From the NCBI GenBank assembly GCA_000226015.1, contig JH152687.1, forward strand, positions 149,115 to 213,114: DNA of 64,000 nucleotides, given 5' to 3'. Both the position numbers and the translations under genes were made by a program. Each line of letters starts with the position of its first letter. Within the stretch, counting starts at the first letter, position 1. The notes under the pieces were generated by a model, which worked only from the letters and a program-made list of their open reading frames with translations, had not been told where the DNA came from and searched no databases. Positions 33,983-45,416 of the stretch are shown here, piece by piece. Origin of the DNA: Mnemiopsis leidyi (taxonomy: Eukaryota > Ctenophora > Tentaculata > Lobata > Bolinopsidae).

Positions 33983-34605
33983 ACTGAAATGTTAGATAAA
34001 CAAGTGTAAGGTGTTCGATTGATGTAATTTTTAATCAGAATCAATATGTTTTGTACCATTAAATAAACCTGGGAGACCTTAGAGCTAGAGGAATATTTGT
34101 GCCGATTTCCATTGGTGGCCTAAATGTTAAAGTTCTAGATGAATGTCTTGATTAGATCACAGACTCACGTTTAAAACCTCTTGAAAAGGCCCTCAAAAGC
34201 AAAAATGTAAAATTCATCTGATTTCGATAAAAATTGGAACAAATGCAACTTTATCTAAGGTCAATTTTCCCTGAAACTTACAAGTAAATTATCAAACAAA
34301 GTTGAAGTTATAAAGATAAAAGTTTTGGTTGCCCACCTAGACCTGTAGTTTGTTAGGCACAATATGAATTAAGATCACCAATTTAAAACAGATTTGCTGA
34401 ACATACTGTAGATGTATAGAAATGTTAACATTTTGAAGACTGATGTGATGACAAGTTTGGTAGAGAAAGACACAAATAATCTCACAAGTTTTCAATAAAT
34501 TAGGCTTTAAATCTTATAATTGAACTGTAAAAAATTACTTGCTTTCATTTAAAATGTGATGTACTCCCTACACCAAAGCAAAGGATAAAAATCAAAGAGA
34601 GCCCC

Positions 34606-37524
34606 CTAATCGTTTTTTCCTTTTTTATATTTGAACGATTTTAAAGGATCAGCTTTCCTCTTTGAAGCCTGCCCTTTATAATTCCCAATCCTTTTCTTGC
34701 TAAAATCTACTATTTTTTTTCTTCTTACTCTTAGTTTGCTTTAGATTAGCTTTTAATGCCGAAGGCACTAAATAATCAGGAACTGCCGAGAGGTGTTCTT
34801 TGATCTCACGAGGTTTTAGAACCTTATCATGCCTTAAAACTTCCAAATCTTTAGGATTTTCTGTGAAGAAAGTCTTGAGCTTCTCTGAGTTCATCATTTC
34901 AAGTTTTATTTCTTTTCTTCGAGTCTCTTGTATAGCAAACTTTGTTACAGCACTGTAAGCATCTTTACACCGATATCTGAATCCCTCGATTGAAGACATG
35001 TTGAAATTGTAAGGCTTAAACTCTTCTGTTTGATCAGAACTTTTCTTTAAGAATTTTTTGAGATCCTCAAACTTTTCTGCATTCTGAGGAGTCAGAAAGG
35101 TTAGACTAGTCCCAGTGTTGAAAGCTCTGGCTGTTCGTCCAACTCTGTGGACATACTGCTCTGGGGAAGCCGGGAAATCAAAGTTTATGACATTGTCCAC
35201 ACACTGGAAATCTATTCCACGTGCAACATTCTGGTCTTTGTTCTGGACATCATCACTGGTCACTATTGTATCGTATATACCTGAAGAAGACTTACTTTTA
35301 TTTGTCAAGTTAGCTACAAATTTAAGAGACTGAACGATATTATGTATCGATGGGAAAATCCTTTGAGAAAAATAATTAAATTTACATGTTTGTTACATAC
35401 CTCTGTTAAATTGATCGATTGCATGTGCCACACAGTTTGAGGGGAGCTCGAAGTTGAGAACACACGAAGATATGGAAAACTGCTCCAGAAAAAGTTTGAC
35501 TTGATAACATCTGAAAGGGGTTGTTCATCAATTTTTTGTGCTTAATTTAAGGGAATCAAACTTTTGGCCGAGTTAATCTCTGTAATTTGTAATTAGATTA
35601 ATAATGGGAACAAAATAGGTATGCTGTGATTTTTCGTAATTTAAGATAAATAGATATTTAAGGTGTAATCTGCAACAAAACGTGTTAATCTTACTACCCA
35701 TAAATTGTTGTCATATAAATGTATATATTCATATGGCGGTCTGTCTGGTTTGTATGACGTTACTTAGCTATAATCTATAGGTAAATTTGGGTAAATTTAG
35801 TGCAATTACACTGTTAAATTGTCACTGGGCTGGAGGTCCTAATTGGCAGCTGGATTAGATTTCTTTTACACATGATTATGAGTTATGAGATTTTTTGAAA
35901 AATGCTATACTGAGTATAGTCAAGACATCTTGCAGTCATATGGCTTAATGTTACTATTGAGTATTGGTGTATCAATACTTTCAACACTACTATAAGCAAA
36001 TAAGAGACTACAGTATATATAAAAATTCTAAAATTAATTTATTTTGTTCATCGTGTTCTGGGTATCATCACTCAACCTCTTTAAAGATTTTAAAACAATA
36101 CCTCTTTGACTTTTTCAAACCTGTTAGTGTCAGTGACAAATATAATTGATTTTCCTCTGACAAGATTTAGCTTCAGTAGAGTGTAAAGCAGAAGAAACTT
36201 ATCATCTGTATCACACTTGACAACATACTGCTCCAAAGTTTTCTCCTGGGGATAATTGAGTATGATCGAATAATAGGTATCAAGCAAGCCTGTGACCAGT
36301 TATAGGATGGAGCAAAACGCTAACAATATGAGCACTCCATCCAAATTTGAAAACATCCCAATTTCGTTTCCTGTGAAAAACTTAAAACAAGTTCAAAAGG
36401 ATTTATCCTTTCACACCTCAGCAGCTGCAGAGGAAATGTCAAGTGTTACAGGATCATTGAGATGTAAACAAAGTGACTTGACATCTGCAGACATGGTAGC
36501 TGACATCAGAATAGTCTGTTTCACAGAAGGAAAGCTTTGTCTTAGCTCTGCTATGTCTCCAGAAAATCCATAGGAAAATTGAAGGTCTGCTTCATCAAGG
36601 ATCAATAGTGACAAAGCAGCAAGTGAAAGAGATGCATTTTTCACTGCTGAAAGTATGCTAGCTGGAGTTCCGACCAAGATGTGAGGATCTTGCAACAAAA
36701 CTGTTTTCATTGAATCAGAGTTTGAACAATGTGACAGGTTCACCTGCAAGGGTAAAAAAAGTGATAATCATTCAATATCAATTATGTTACCAGAACTGTT
36801 AATAAATTAAGTACTTTCTGATATCACCACCTCAGTGAATGGTCGAATTAACAAAAGGCTAAAAGGTTTGCAAGAAGACTCTTACCACTGAAATAAGTGA
36901 AGCCCATTTTGTTAATGATCTGATAACTTTAGTAGTTTGGGAAGCCAGTGTCTTCGTTGGAACAAGAATAACAACTGACAGAGGAACAGGAGGAGACTGT
37001 TTCAACAATAACTGCAGAGCACTTAATGCGTAAGCTCCTGTTTTTCCTGAATAGATTCTATGACATCATTTCAATTAACAAATATCAAAAATTAACAATC
37101 AAGTATAATAGGCAATATATCTTCTATGTCGAAGATTTTGGACAAAACATGACTTATTTGAATTACTTGCAAGTACATTCACTGCAGATTTAGATGATTC
37201 TAAACATGCACCACCCAACAAATAGGCTTTTCTGACAACATCATATGACATTTATTACAACACATCAATTAATTTAGGTATTTTTAGACTGACTCTACTG
37301 AAATCAAAGTTACCTGAGCCTGTCTTTGATTTGCATATAATGTCTTTTCCTTCCAGGGATAGAGGAAGTGTAGCAGCCTGTACTAAAGTTGGCTTAGGCC
37401 ATTTAACCTTGGCCACAGACTTGATTAACCTATCATCCAAATGCAAATCTTTGAATGATTTTATTTTCTTGGCCACAGATAAAGTGTCATTTAGCTCTTG
37501 TCCATTTTCCTTACCTTTGAGCAT
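34606..37524 (-). CDS. DDX56: DDX56 (NOH61-type) nucleolar DEAD-box RNA helicase
   Basis: ATP-dependent RNA helicase for large ribosomal subunit assembly. Exons 37314-37524, 36886-37046, 36417-36743, 36121-36245, 35401-35510 and 34700-35280 join in phase. Motifs: Q motif ([15 protein letters not shown]), Walker A SKTGSGKT split by intron 1, VPTKTLASQ (Ia), VGTPASIL (Ib), [12 protein letters not shown] (DEAD, II), MSAT (III), VRGKSIIFV (IV), VARGIDF (V) and HRVGRTAR (VI). GIEGFRYRC-type and [20 protein letters not shown] segments after the core are DDX56-specific. The annotated frame stops at 34700 just after an eight-A run; one base out of frame the conserved basic tail ([20 protein letters not shown]) continues to a stop at 34606, so the A8 run probably has one A too many. 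The start is the first in-frame ATG; an upstream exon is not excluded. Confidence 0.92.
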
Positions 37525-37955
37525 CCTAGAATAATCATGGAATCAGTTTTATAAAACTACATTAGCTAGCTTTAACAATACATCCAAAACACAAAAGATT
37601 GTGACATACTGGCTTAACTCAATCTGGATCCTGCTTTTTATCTTAACTGATTGAATGTGAATGAAAGTAAAACTGCAATTGTCCACTTGTTTTTGTAGCT
37701 TTAAAGAAACAAACAATTCGACATGGAGACCAATTGCCCAAGCAAATCACTTGAGAAAGTAAAAGAGAATTTTTCAGTAAAAGAGAACTTTATTTTTCGC
37801 CTTGATATTACAAACAATATACTAAACTTAAATTTTATGACTAGGTTGAGTAGAAGTGATACTATCTGGTTAGTACCAACTATGATGCCCTATCTGGTAC
37901 CTGTTTAACACTTGGTGAAAAGACAGCTGACAAAATAAGTTCACAAATTCTATTT
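37525..37955. other. Intergenic, no gene seen
   Basis: AT-rich upstream flank of DDX56. The only open frames are short and lack recognisable domains. Confidence 0.5.
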
Positions 37956-37959
37956 TTCT

Positions 37960-38247
37960 ATCCTTCAGTCAAACTCAGATTTGTCTACCGGTGGGATTTA
38001 GAATAGCCAACATTTTCAACTACAAGAGAAATTTCCTCTTTCCTGCAAGTCGATGGTCGTTTATTATACCCAGTGTAAACAATGTGGGCCCAGTGCGGCT
38101 TATATTAGCAAAACTGTCAATACTGTATATGAACAATTTTTCTCTTCAGGGACTGGTCATCTCGCTCCTAACAACAAGAACAGTGCACTTCTAGATCACC
38201 TAGTCAGTACAGGAGATCCGATTGTGACTTTGTTTTCAAGGACTTAA
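37960..38247 (+). mobile_element. Decayed Penelope-like element fragment (GIY-YIG region)
   Basis: Across frames with stops one reads a segment like FRIANIFNYKRN followed by VVYYTQCKQCGPSAAYISKT and, further on, NKNSALLDHLVSTGDPI. This matches the linker and GIY-YIG endonuclease pattern of Penelope-like retroelements (VVY...C..C...YIGKT...SA...H). Only the C-terminal portion is visible; frames are broken, so inactive. I base this on motif resemblance only. Confidence 0.5.
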
Positions 38248-38869
38248 AAAATTCTTGACACAGGAAGTTATGATGAACAAATAAGATTTATTGAGAGCAT
38301 TTGACTAAAGTTCAACAAGCAACATTTAAACACATGTGAACGCAGTGTAGAGTTGCAACTTGTCTAGTGCATTTCTTGATTTTTTATCAGCGAGTGTTAT
38401 ATACAATTTATGCTTTCAATCACCTTATCTATAAGAGATAATTCCATGTTCACAATTTAGTGTATATCTATAAAATAGATAAATAAATTAATAATAAACA
38501 ATGATGCCAGCATCATCACACATAATCTCCTCAAAATTTCAAAAACCTTAAAAATATTTAACAAATTTAATAAAAAGCATTGAAAACTAATAGATATTAA
38601 ATTTATTCTTAGCAACAAATGGGTTTTCTTGAAGAAAGCTCTTATGTCTTAACTTGTTCTCCAAATAATTTCCACTTTCAATTCTATTTAAAACTTCATC
38701 AGAAAGTTCCCAAAAGTTTCCACTACCATATATACCTAGCGCTTTAATTTAAGTCTTAAACATCTCTAAATTAGCTTTAAAAGAATTCATAGGCAGTGCA
38801 TTCTTCACCTCAAATGGTAGTTTATTCCAACATTACCCTTTCATTAATAAAATTCCTTTTAATACGATT

Positions 38870-39303
38870 TATCTTGGAGTTTTGACTCCTGATCTACTAA
38901 AATTTAAAACTTCGGCTAACCGGGATAAAGCTTGGCTAGCTTTCCAAACTTCAATTAGATCACCTCTTGAACGCCTCTCAGCGAGAGTAGTCAGCTGTAG
39001 AATCTGCAGTCGCTCTGAGTATTGGAAAAGGCCTACCCCTTCAATCATACGGGTTAAGCGTCTCTGAATACTCTCGATCCTAAATATTGAAGACCAGTTA
39101 CCATGCTCAGCTGCAGGATTCCAAAGCTGGACACAATATTCGAGATGTGGCCTGATTTAAGTCTTATAGACTATTCACATTAATGATTTCTCTCTCTACA
39201 AATCAAATTCCTAGAAATCCAGCATAACATTTGATTAGCTTTACTTACGCAAGATTCCATCTGTTCAAGATACCTATCTGTGTCTGATACCATCTGAATA
39301 AAC
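38870..39303 (-). mobile_element. 3' part of a CR1/jockey-like LINE reverse transcriptase ORF
   Basis: On the minus strand the frame reads EQMESCVSKANQMLCWISRN, then RPHLEYCVQLWNPAAEHGNW, IESIQRRLTRMIEGVG, QYSERLQILQLTTLAERRSR and GDLIEVWKASQALSRLAEV. This is the conserved C-terminal block of non-LTR (LINE) reverse transcriptases. It has at least one stop, so it is a relic. It abuts a different LINE fragment in opposite orientation at about 39303. Confidence 0.85.
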
Positions 39304-40075
39304 ATGCTTGAGGATGGAAGTCCTGTAGATGTGTTGTGCTCTGACTTCTGTAAGGCTTTTGATACTGTACCACATTATAGACTTTTGACTGGAAGGATGA
39401 TAAAAACAATAGTAAGAGGCAGTAGTTCCAAACTACATAAAGTGCTTTCAGGTGTACCTCATGGATCAGTATTGGATCCCCTGTTGTTTGTGTTGTTTAT
39501 CAACGACTTGCCAAATGGCACAACGCATGCAACAATGCTGTTTGCGGATGATTTGAAATTACTAGGTTATGTAAATGATGTTATAAAAGATTTTATAAAG
39601 ATGATTTTAACAAACTAGAGGAGTGAGAGAATATTTGGCTCCTGAAGTTTAACTTAAGTAAATGTAAGGTTGTGCACATAAACTTGAACAGTAACAACAA
39701 ATAGTCCATATGCATTGGACCAGGTTGAGTTCAACGGGCGATGCGCGTCTAGAATTTCTTCGCAATGCCAGAAATGCGTGAGAGCGCGTGATGGCCGCGA
39801 CAGTAGGTTATCAACTTACAAGGTTGAGTCGGAAACAGACCTGGGAGCATGTTTTATAGCAAATTTGGAGTGGAGTGATGATATTTATAGTTTTATTAAG
39901 GAAGCCAACCGACTAATTGTTTGGATAACTAGGAATATTTAACGAGGAAAATGTTATGCTACATATTTATAAGACTTTGAAGCGCAAATTTACTCGTTTT
40001 ATCATTTTAAAATTAGCACACTTCCTTACAGTGAGCGTTTGGGAGAATTAAGATTGACAACCGGCAGCCTTTTAC
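39304..40075 (+). mobile_element. LINE reverse transcriptase fragment (palm to thumb), interrupted by a SINE-like insertion
   Basis: Motif A is FCKAFDTVPHYRLL, motif B region LSGVPHGSVLDPLLFVLFIN, motif C MLFADDLKLLG, motif D region WLLKFNLSKCKVVHIN, then (after the 90-bp insertion at 39731-39820) ESETDLGACFIANLEWSDDI and EANRLIVWITRN, decaying into LPYSERLGELRLTT. Contains stops and frameshifts. It differs in sequence from the minus-strand fragment next to it where both cover the KAN..R segment, so the two are separate copies. Confidence 0.85.
39731..39820 (+). repeat. SINE-like element copy with 9-bp target-site duplication, nested in a LINE
   Basis: Begins TCAACGGGCGATGCGCGTCT and ends GTAGGTTATCAACTTACA. 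Flanked on both sides by AGGTTGAGT (39722-39730 and 39821-39829). Removing the insert and one AGGTTGAGT restores the LINE reading frame across ALDQVESETDLG. The 3' end forms a small hairpin (GTAGG, 7-base loop, CCTAC in the best copies). Confidence 0.85.
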
Positions 40076-40079
40076 TCTA

Positions 40080-40948
40080 ACCAGAGTGCACTTTTTCGCG
40101 CGCCTGGTAATTTTATGCGATTTGTAGGTTGCATTTATAACTTACTGTTTGCTCTAATAAGAGCCCTTTTGCGCGCGTCGCGCGCGTACGACCAGAGGTA
40201 GCAGCCATAAAAGGTAGCAGCCGCCGCGCGCGCTGTAAGAACCAGGTTAGGTGAAACTTGTACAGCAGCGCGGACACTCCCGTCTGCCGTCATTTTATAT
40301 TTTCGCTTCGAATGAGGGTCGGACAAAGTCAAACATTTATTGGTGGCGCGCATGCTACTTATATGTTATACTGGTGGCGCGCGCAAAATTGTCTGACTTC
40401 GTCCGACCCTCATTCGAAGCGAATATTCCCTCTATGGGAATAAAATGACAGAAGGGTGCGCGCTGCCGTACAAGCGCAAAAGGGCTTTGGTAAGAGCAAC
40501 ATGACAAATATTGTGACTATGTCCGACCCTCATAAAATGACAAAACCCTCATGACAGGACCCTCATGAAATGACAGGAGGGTGCGCGCTGCCGTACAACA
40601 CAAATAAGGGTCGGACAAAACTTGTCGCGGTGATACCCGACTCTTGACGAGATTATATCCGTCTAACGTTCTAACGAAACGTTCAGCTTTAGCTGCGTGA
40701 GTCGGGTATCACCGCGACAACCCGACTCACGCAGCTAAAGCTGAACGAGAGTCGGGCGAAATACGATTGTTTTACGGCACAAAAGTGCCGCGATTCATTA
40801 TTGGTCGAGGGGCTACCACGTGCCGCGCGCCACGTGATTCTTTCTCCAACGTTAAACTTAAAGTATCAAAATCACGTGTTAATTTGATGACGCAAGCACC
40901 CACCTGACCGCGCGCAGTTGCTCAGCTTTCCTTCGTCGGTAGAATCGA
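40080..40948. repeat. GC-rich repeat cluster with strong inverted repeats
   Basis: CpG- and GCGCGC-rich, unlike its surroundings. A block of about 80 bp containing TTCGCTTCGAATGAGGGTCG occurs inverted at 40255-40335 and directly at 40392-40470 and (partly) 40520-40617. A perfect 22-bp inverted repeat (TTGTCGCGGTGATACCCGAC plus TC) occupies 40622-40643 and 40699-40720. A second perfect 26-bp inverted repeat (GTTCAGCTTTAGCTGCGTGA then GTCGGG) occupies 40681-40706 and 40721-40746. Probably nested non-autonomous DNA elements. Related pieces recur at 41685-41765 and 61580-62070. Confidence 0.75.
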
Positions 40949-41394
40949 NNNNNNNNNNNNNNNNNNNNNNNNNNNNNNNNNNNNNNNNNNNNNNNNNNNN
41001 NNNNNNNNNNNNNNNNNNNNNNNNNNNNNNNNNNNNNNNNNNNNNNNNNNNNNNNNNNNNNNNNNNNNNNNNNNNNNNNNNNNNNNNNNNNNNNNNNNNN
41101 NNNNNNNNNNNNNNNNNNNNNNNNNNNNNNNNNNNNNNNNNNNNNNNNNNNNNNNNNNNNNNNNNNNNNNNNNNNNNNNNNNNNNNNNNNNNNNNNNNNN
41201 NNNNNNNNNNNNNNNNNNNNNNNNNNNNNNNNNNNNNNNNNNNNNNNNNNNNNNNNNNNNNNNNNNNNNNNNNNNNNNNNNNNNNNNNNNNNNNNNNNNN
41301 NNNNNNNNNNNNNNNNNNNNNNNNNNNNNNNNNNNNNNNNNNNNNNNNNNNNNNNNNNNNNNNNNNNNNNNNNNNNNNNNNNNNNNNNNNNNNN
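40949..41394. other. Assembly gap (446 N)
   Basis: Run of N inside the repeat-rich region; its true length is unknown. Confidence 1.
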
Positions 41395-41679
41395 CTTAAT
41401 ATGTATGTTTGATGTTTCTATTTCGACTTGGTAGTTTTCTTTAGTTTTACTTTTTTATTTTTATTTATTTTTAGTTATTTTGGTGAGTGAAGATCTAACA
41501 CTATTGTCTGTAGTAAAGATTTTTAGATTTTGTAAATCTTGTAAATGTAAATCTTGTAAATCTATGCAGCATCCGTCGCAAAGTGTGCCTCTAGCCAGAA
41601 AAGACACGGGGTTTTTAGTTACCTTGTAATTTCACCCCTAAAACTAAAAGCTGGTCTGCATATGACTTTTCTTCAAGCT

Positions 41680-41765
41680 CATTGTCTGACTTTGTCCGAC
41701 CCTCATTCGGAGCGAATAGCGGAGAATAAAATGACGGGAGGGTGCGCGCCGCTGTACAATGCATG
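41680..41765 (+). repeat. Further copy of the GC-rich repeat
   Basis: GTCTGACTTTGTCCGACCCT, then CATTCGGAGCGAATA and AATGACGGGAGGGTGCGCGC: the same block as at 40392-40470. Confidence 0.8.
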
Positions 41766-42138
41766 GCTCTCTTGCAAGATCTTGCAGCTCTACGGTTTCC
41801 TCTAATTGATTGCGCCAATTAGCAACAAAAACTGCAACTGGCCAACTGAGCTTGAGGCAAGCAAATGTATAATTGTGCAGTGCGTCGACCGACATTAAGC
41901 GCGCACCACAGACTAGAGCATAAGGGCTCTTATGTGTTATGACGGCGCCCTCGGACGTAACTGGGGCATTGTTACGCCGATGCCCAAATTAACTCAGCTG
42001 ATCACGTGACTTAGGGAAACTTGTCAACAGTCTGCATGCTGGACTGGCTGTCTTACATATCCAGACGGCGAACTATTTATGAGCGGCCTTTATAATTGTA
42101 ATAATATTCCAATCTTCAATCTTGTCTAATAGTAATAT

Positions 42139-42243
42139 TAACGGGCGATGCCGCATCTAGAATTTCTTCGAAATTCGCCAGGCCAGAAACGCGTGAGAGC
42201 GTGTGATGTCCGCGATAGTAGGCTATCAACCTACAAGTCTAAA
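42139..42243 (+). repeat. SINE-like element copy with 14-bp target-site duplication
   Basis: Same family as 39731-39820. Flanked by perfect TCTAATAGTAATAT direct repeats (42125-42138 and 42244-42257). The different duplication length from the 9 bp at 39731 fits target-primed (LINE-driven) retroposition. Confidence 0.85.
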
Positions 42244-42587
42244 TCTAATAGTAATATCATCTTGTCTAATTAGAATATTATCATCTCATCTACAAGCTTT
42301 TGCGGCTACACGGACGCCCGACCCACGTCTTTACTCTATATAAGGCTAAGCTGCAAGAATCTAGTCTGCTGGATGTCAAACCGACTAAAGCTTATGCTAT
42401 AGACTTTATGCAGTTTCATCACCGCCACGACCGCATAATAAACTATTTGATTTTAAATTTTAGTTCATTTTTAGTTGATTTTAAATTTTAGTTTATTTAG
42501 TTTTACGCAAGAAAATGTGTTGATCTCTTTTTGCTTTAGCTATATTATCACAGCAGTAGCTGCAACAATAGGAATACTGTTAGTGTT

Positions 42588-42705
42588 TATTACTGCAGTC
42601 ACTGCAACAACACCTGTCATATTATTGTGTTAAAAACGGTAGACATTCTACCGTATTTAACACTGCAATAAGAGGAACAGTGTTGTTGCTGTATCTGCAG
42701 TAATA
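42588..42705. repeat. 118-bp imperfect palindrome (foldback)
   Basis: Arms of about 57 bp start TATTACTGCAG and meet at ACGGTAGA-CAT-TCTACCGT. The innermost 16 bp pair almost perfectly. It could be a small foldback/MITE copy; no terminal duplication was identified. Confidence 0.7.
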
Positions 42706-45416
42706 ACTGGAATGAACTATTCAGACAGCCAGACAAGTTGGCAATTGTTTGGCTAGCTACCGCCCTAATTAAATTTATTGTTTGGCTAGCTACCATCTAA
42801 TTAAACTAATTGAAATTTGAATATGAAAACGTCGAATTGAAACGTAAATGGTAAAGCAATAATGAACAAGAGATACAAAACAACCTCAATTTTATTTGCA
42901 CTTGCAGAACTATATGTTGCACTTGCAGAACTATGAGTTAAAGAGATAATACAGGGGATGGAATTAATATTAAGATTCTTCAATAAATAGCGTATACTTT
43001 TAACAAAAATAGTTAGATGTTTCAATTCAATTTTAACTTTGCAGAAATTTCACCTATCTAAAATTAAAAACAGACCGTTCAAATCAATCGACCAGGCTTC
43101 AGGGAATCGCCACTTCTTCCATTTCAACAATTTGGGCTCATTTGTGCCCTCTTGACAGTATAGTTAAACTCATTACTGTGGAGTTTTACATTACTGTGAA
43201 TTTCTGACTTTTTTATCTTCCCGACTCCCGAGACAAGGAAAATTTCAAAAGTTGCCTGTCATATGCGATCATGGCTATGGAAGTTTCCATTGAAATATAC
43301 TTATAGTTATAGAAATCAATAATTATTTCACAACCACTTCTGGTAATCACAGTTATCCCGACAATTATAGCTGTCAACAGCGCTGGCAAGGGTATCCGTC
43401 TTTTACTCTATCGAACAAGCTTAATGATGGGTCAATTGTTTATTAGTCGCATGATAGACAGTGCAACCTTAATACATAGCTAAGTCCAAAGGTATTAAGA
43501 TTCCATCACAACAAAGGCATCATAACACTGAAATGGACAAAGGCTCCAAATGCTGTGCTAATTAATTTCAGCAGCAAATTTAATCATTATATTGTCAATT
43601 CGTTATATCAATATTATCTTCGATCTCGACACCCTAACAAATATTATGTTTATCTGGGAATGCGGTGCTCAGGGCCAATCAATACCAAATAATTCTTGTC
43701 TTCAGGCGGTAAATACATAATACATATCCAGTTTTGTACTACAAATTGTAGGACTTGCTTCGACAGCTTCAAGCTTAAGCCATTGACTACGGAGCCTGTT
43801 GAGTTGTGTAATACTAATATACGAAATTTGAAGCGCACAGTACAGTTGTCGGTATTTCTTGTAAACCATTTCCTTCATTTGCCTTTTGATTGTTTTTATT
43901 TATCAGCGAAGTAAATATTAGACCAAAATTAGCAATTCTAAAACTTCGCTAGTTGTTCACCACAAAACAAGACGTATTGAATCAATTACACTAACAATAC
44001 CAAATATTATTACAAAGGTCTGAATGGCGCTCAGATGCATCAATGCTTTTGCCCTGAATCCATTCTATTTTGAAGTTTAATTGTATTCATCCAGTGATAT
44101 ATAATGTGCTCCTTACCCGGATTTATTTAGTTCTCTTATACTTGATACCTAGAGTTGCTGGCTGCATCTGGTCTACCGTCACTGGTTTAAAAATTTTTGA
44201 GGTGAAAATTGCATTTTACTGCTTCCAGTTCCGATTAAGACAACATGAGATGTTTGTAAGGGTATAGCTGCCCGCCTCGCTATACACAACAAAGCAGCGA
44301 GATTTTTCAGCTCATTATCGACTTGACAGCGTGCTTGGCAAATGAAGTGTCACAAAAGATATCTCCATGTCTAGCCTATCTTTCTTTCTATTCAACAACC
44401 ATTCAGGCAACACTGTTTTCGCTGCGTGTACCAGATCGATTACGCAATTCCGCGTAGAGACGGTATTTCAGCTGGCCACTACACTACACTCATGCAGTCA
44501 GACAGGGGCCAGATTAAATACGTTGCAACATTTTCTGTATTGTATTTGTAAAGAAATTATATCGTACATGTTTCTTGATAGTTCTAACGTCGCAAGGAAA
44601 CATCTTTAGTTTTACAATTATGTGCATTTTCTGAAGAAATTATGATGCTCTCTGGTTTGTTTCAAACGTAATTGCGAGCTTTTCAAAATTTCAGCTTGAG
44701 TTCCAAGTTCCTTCTATTTTCTTATAGGAATAGCAGCTTAACATAGACGTGTCTTATCACGAACCTTCGTATCATTTAAATTTTGTGATTGGAGATAAGA
44801 ATAACTATAGAAATCAATTTAATTCGTAACTTAGACACTAATAACTTGAATGGCCTTAACGTTAAATAAGGTATTTAAGTGATTAATGACGAACTATGAT
44901 CCTCTATGACAAAGGTGTCGTTGCTAACTAATTGACATGTATGACGTAACTGAGCAGTTAAGACTTGCCCAGCACCTGTCATATTGGTCATCGTAATGTC
45001 TGCAACAAACAAGCCATGTCAACACAGGTCTATAATGTTTGTACTTCGTAAGGAATCGGATGTAACTGTTTCTTATTTTACCTCTCTTCCTTCAAGAAAA
45101 ATGTCTCTTAGTTTAAATCTTTGGGCTCAGCTTGTGAGCTTGTCGCTAACTTTTCTTTATTTTAAAATAGGTTCGATTAGCGAAGAATAAATTATTAACC
45201 ATTAATCAAAAACTTTCTAGCAATTACAGGCAGTCACATCAGTAACCGATCCAGCCAACATTAAATATTTCTAACTCATTATAACTGAGCTAAGATTTGT
45301 ACGTTCTGAAAGCGATACATATGCCTTGGGGGTATCCGTTGTAGGAGCCGACTTTAAATCTGGCCCGGTCCGGTTTTAAATTCGACATGCCCGATCCGCT
45401 CTACATCCCAGTTCCT
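42706..45416. other. Intergenic, no gene seen
   Basis: AT-rich, only short open frames with no domain that I recognise. A 20-bp direct duplication (TTGCACTTGCAGAACTAT) lies near 42895-42935. RAD9 3' flank at the right end. Confidence 0.5.

Noticed and set aside
39715-39942. 75-codon plus frame starting MDQVEFNGRC
   Set aside because: Chimera of the inserted SINE-like element and LINE sequence, not a gene.
38870-39942. Single LINE insertion with 5' inversion (twin priming)
   Set aside because: The two fragments overlap in the KAN..R region with clearly different residues, so they come from different copies.
40918-41412. 164-codon open frame
   Set aside because: It is almost entirely the run of N; no coding evidence.
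44070-45190. Three short plus-strand frames (65-80 codons)
   Set aside because: No domain, no splice support, composition like intergenic sequence.
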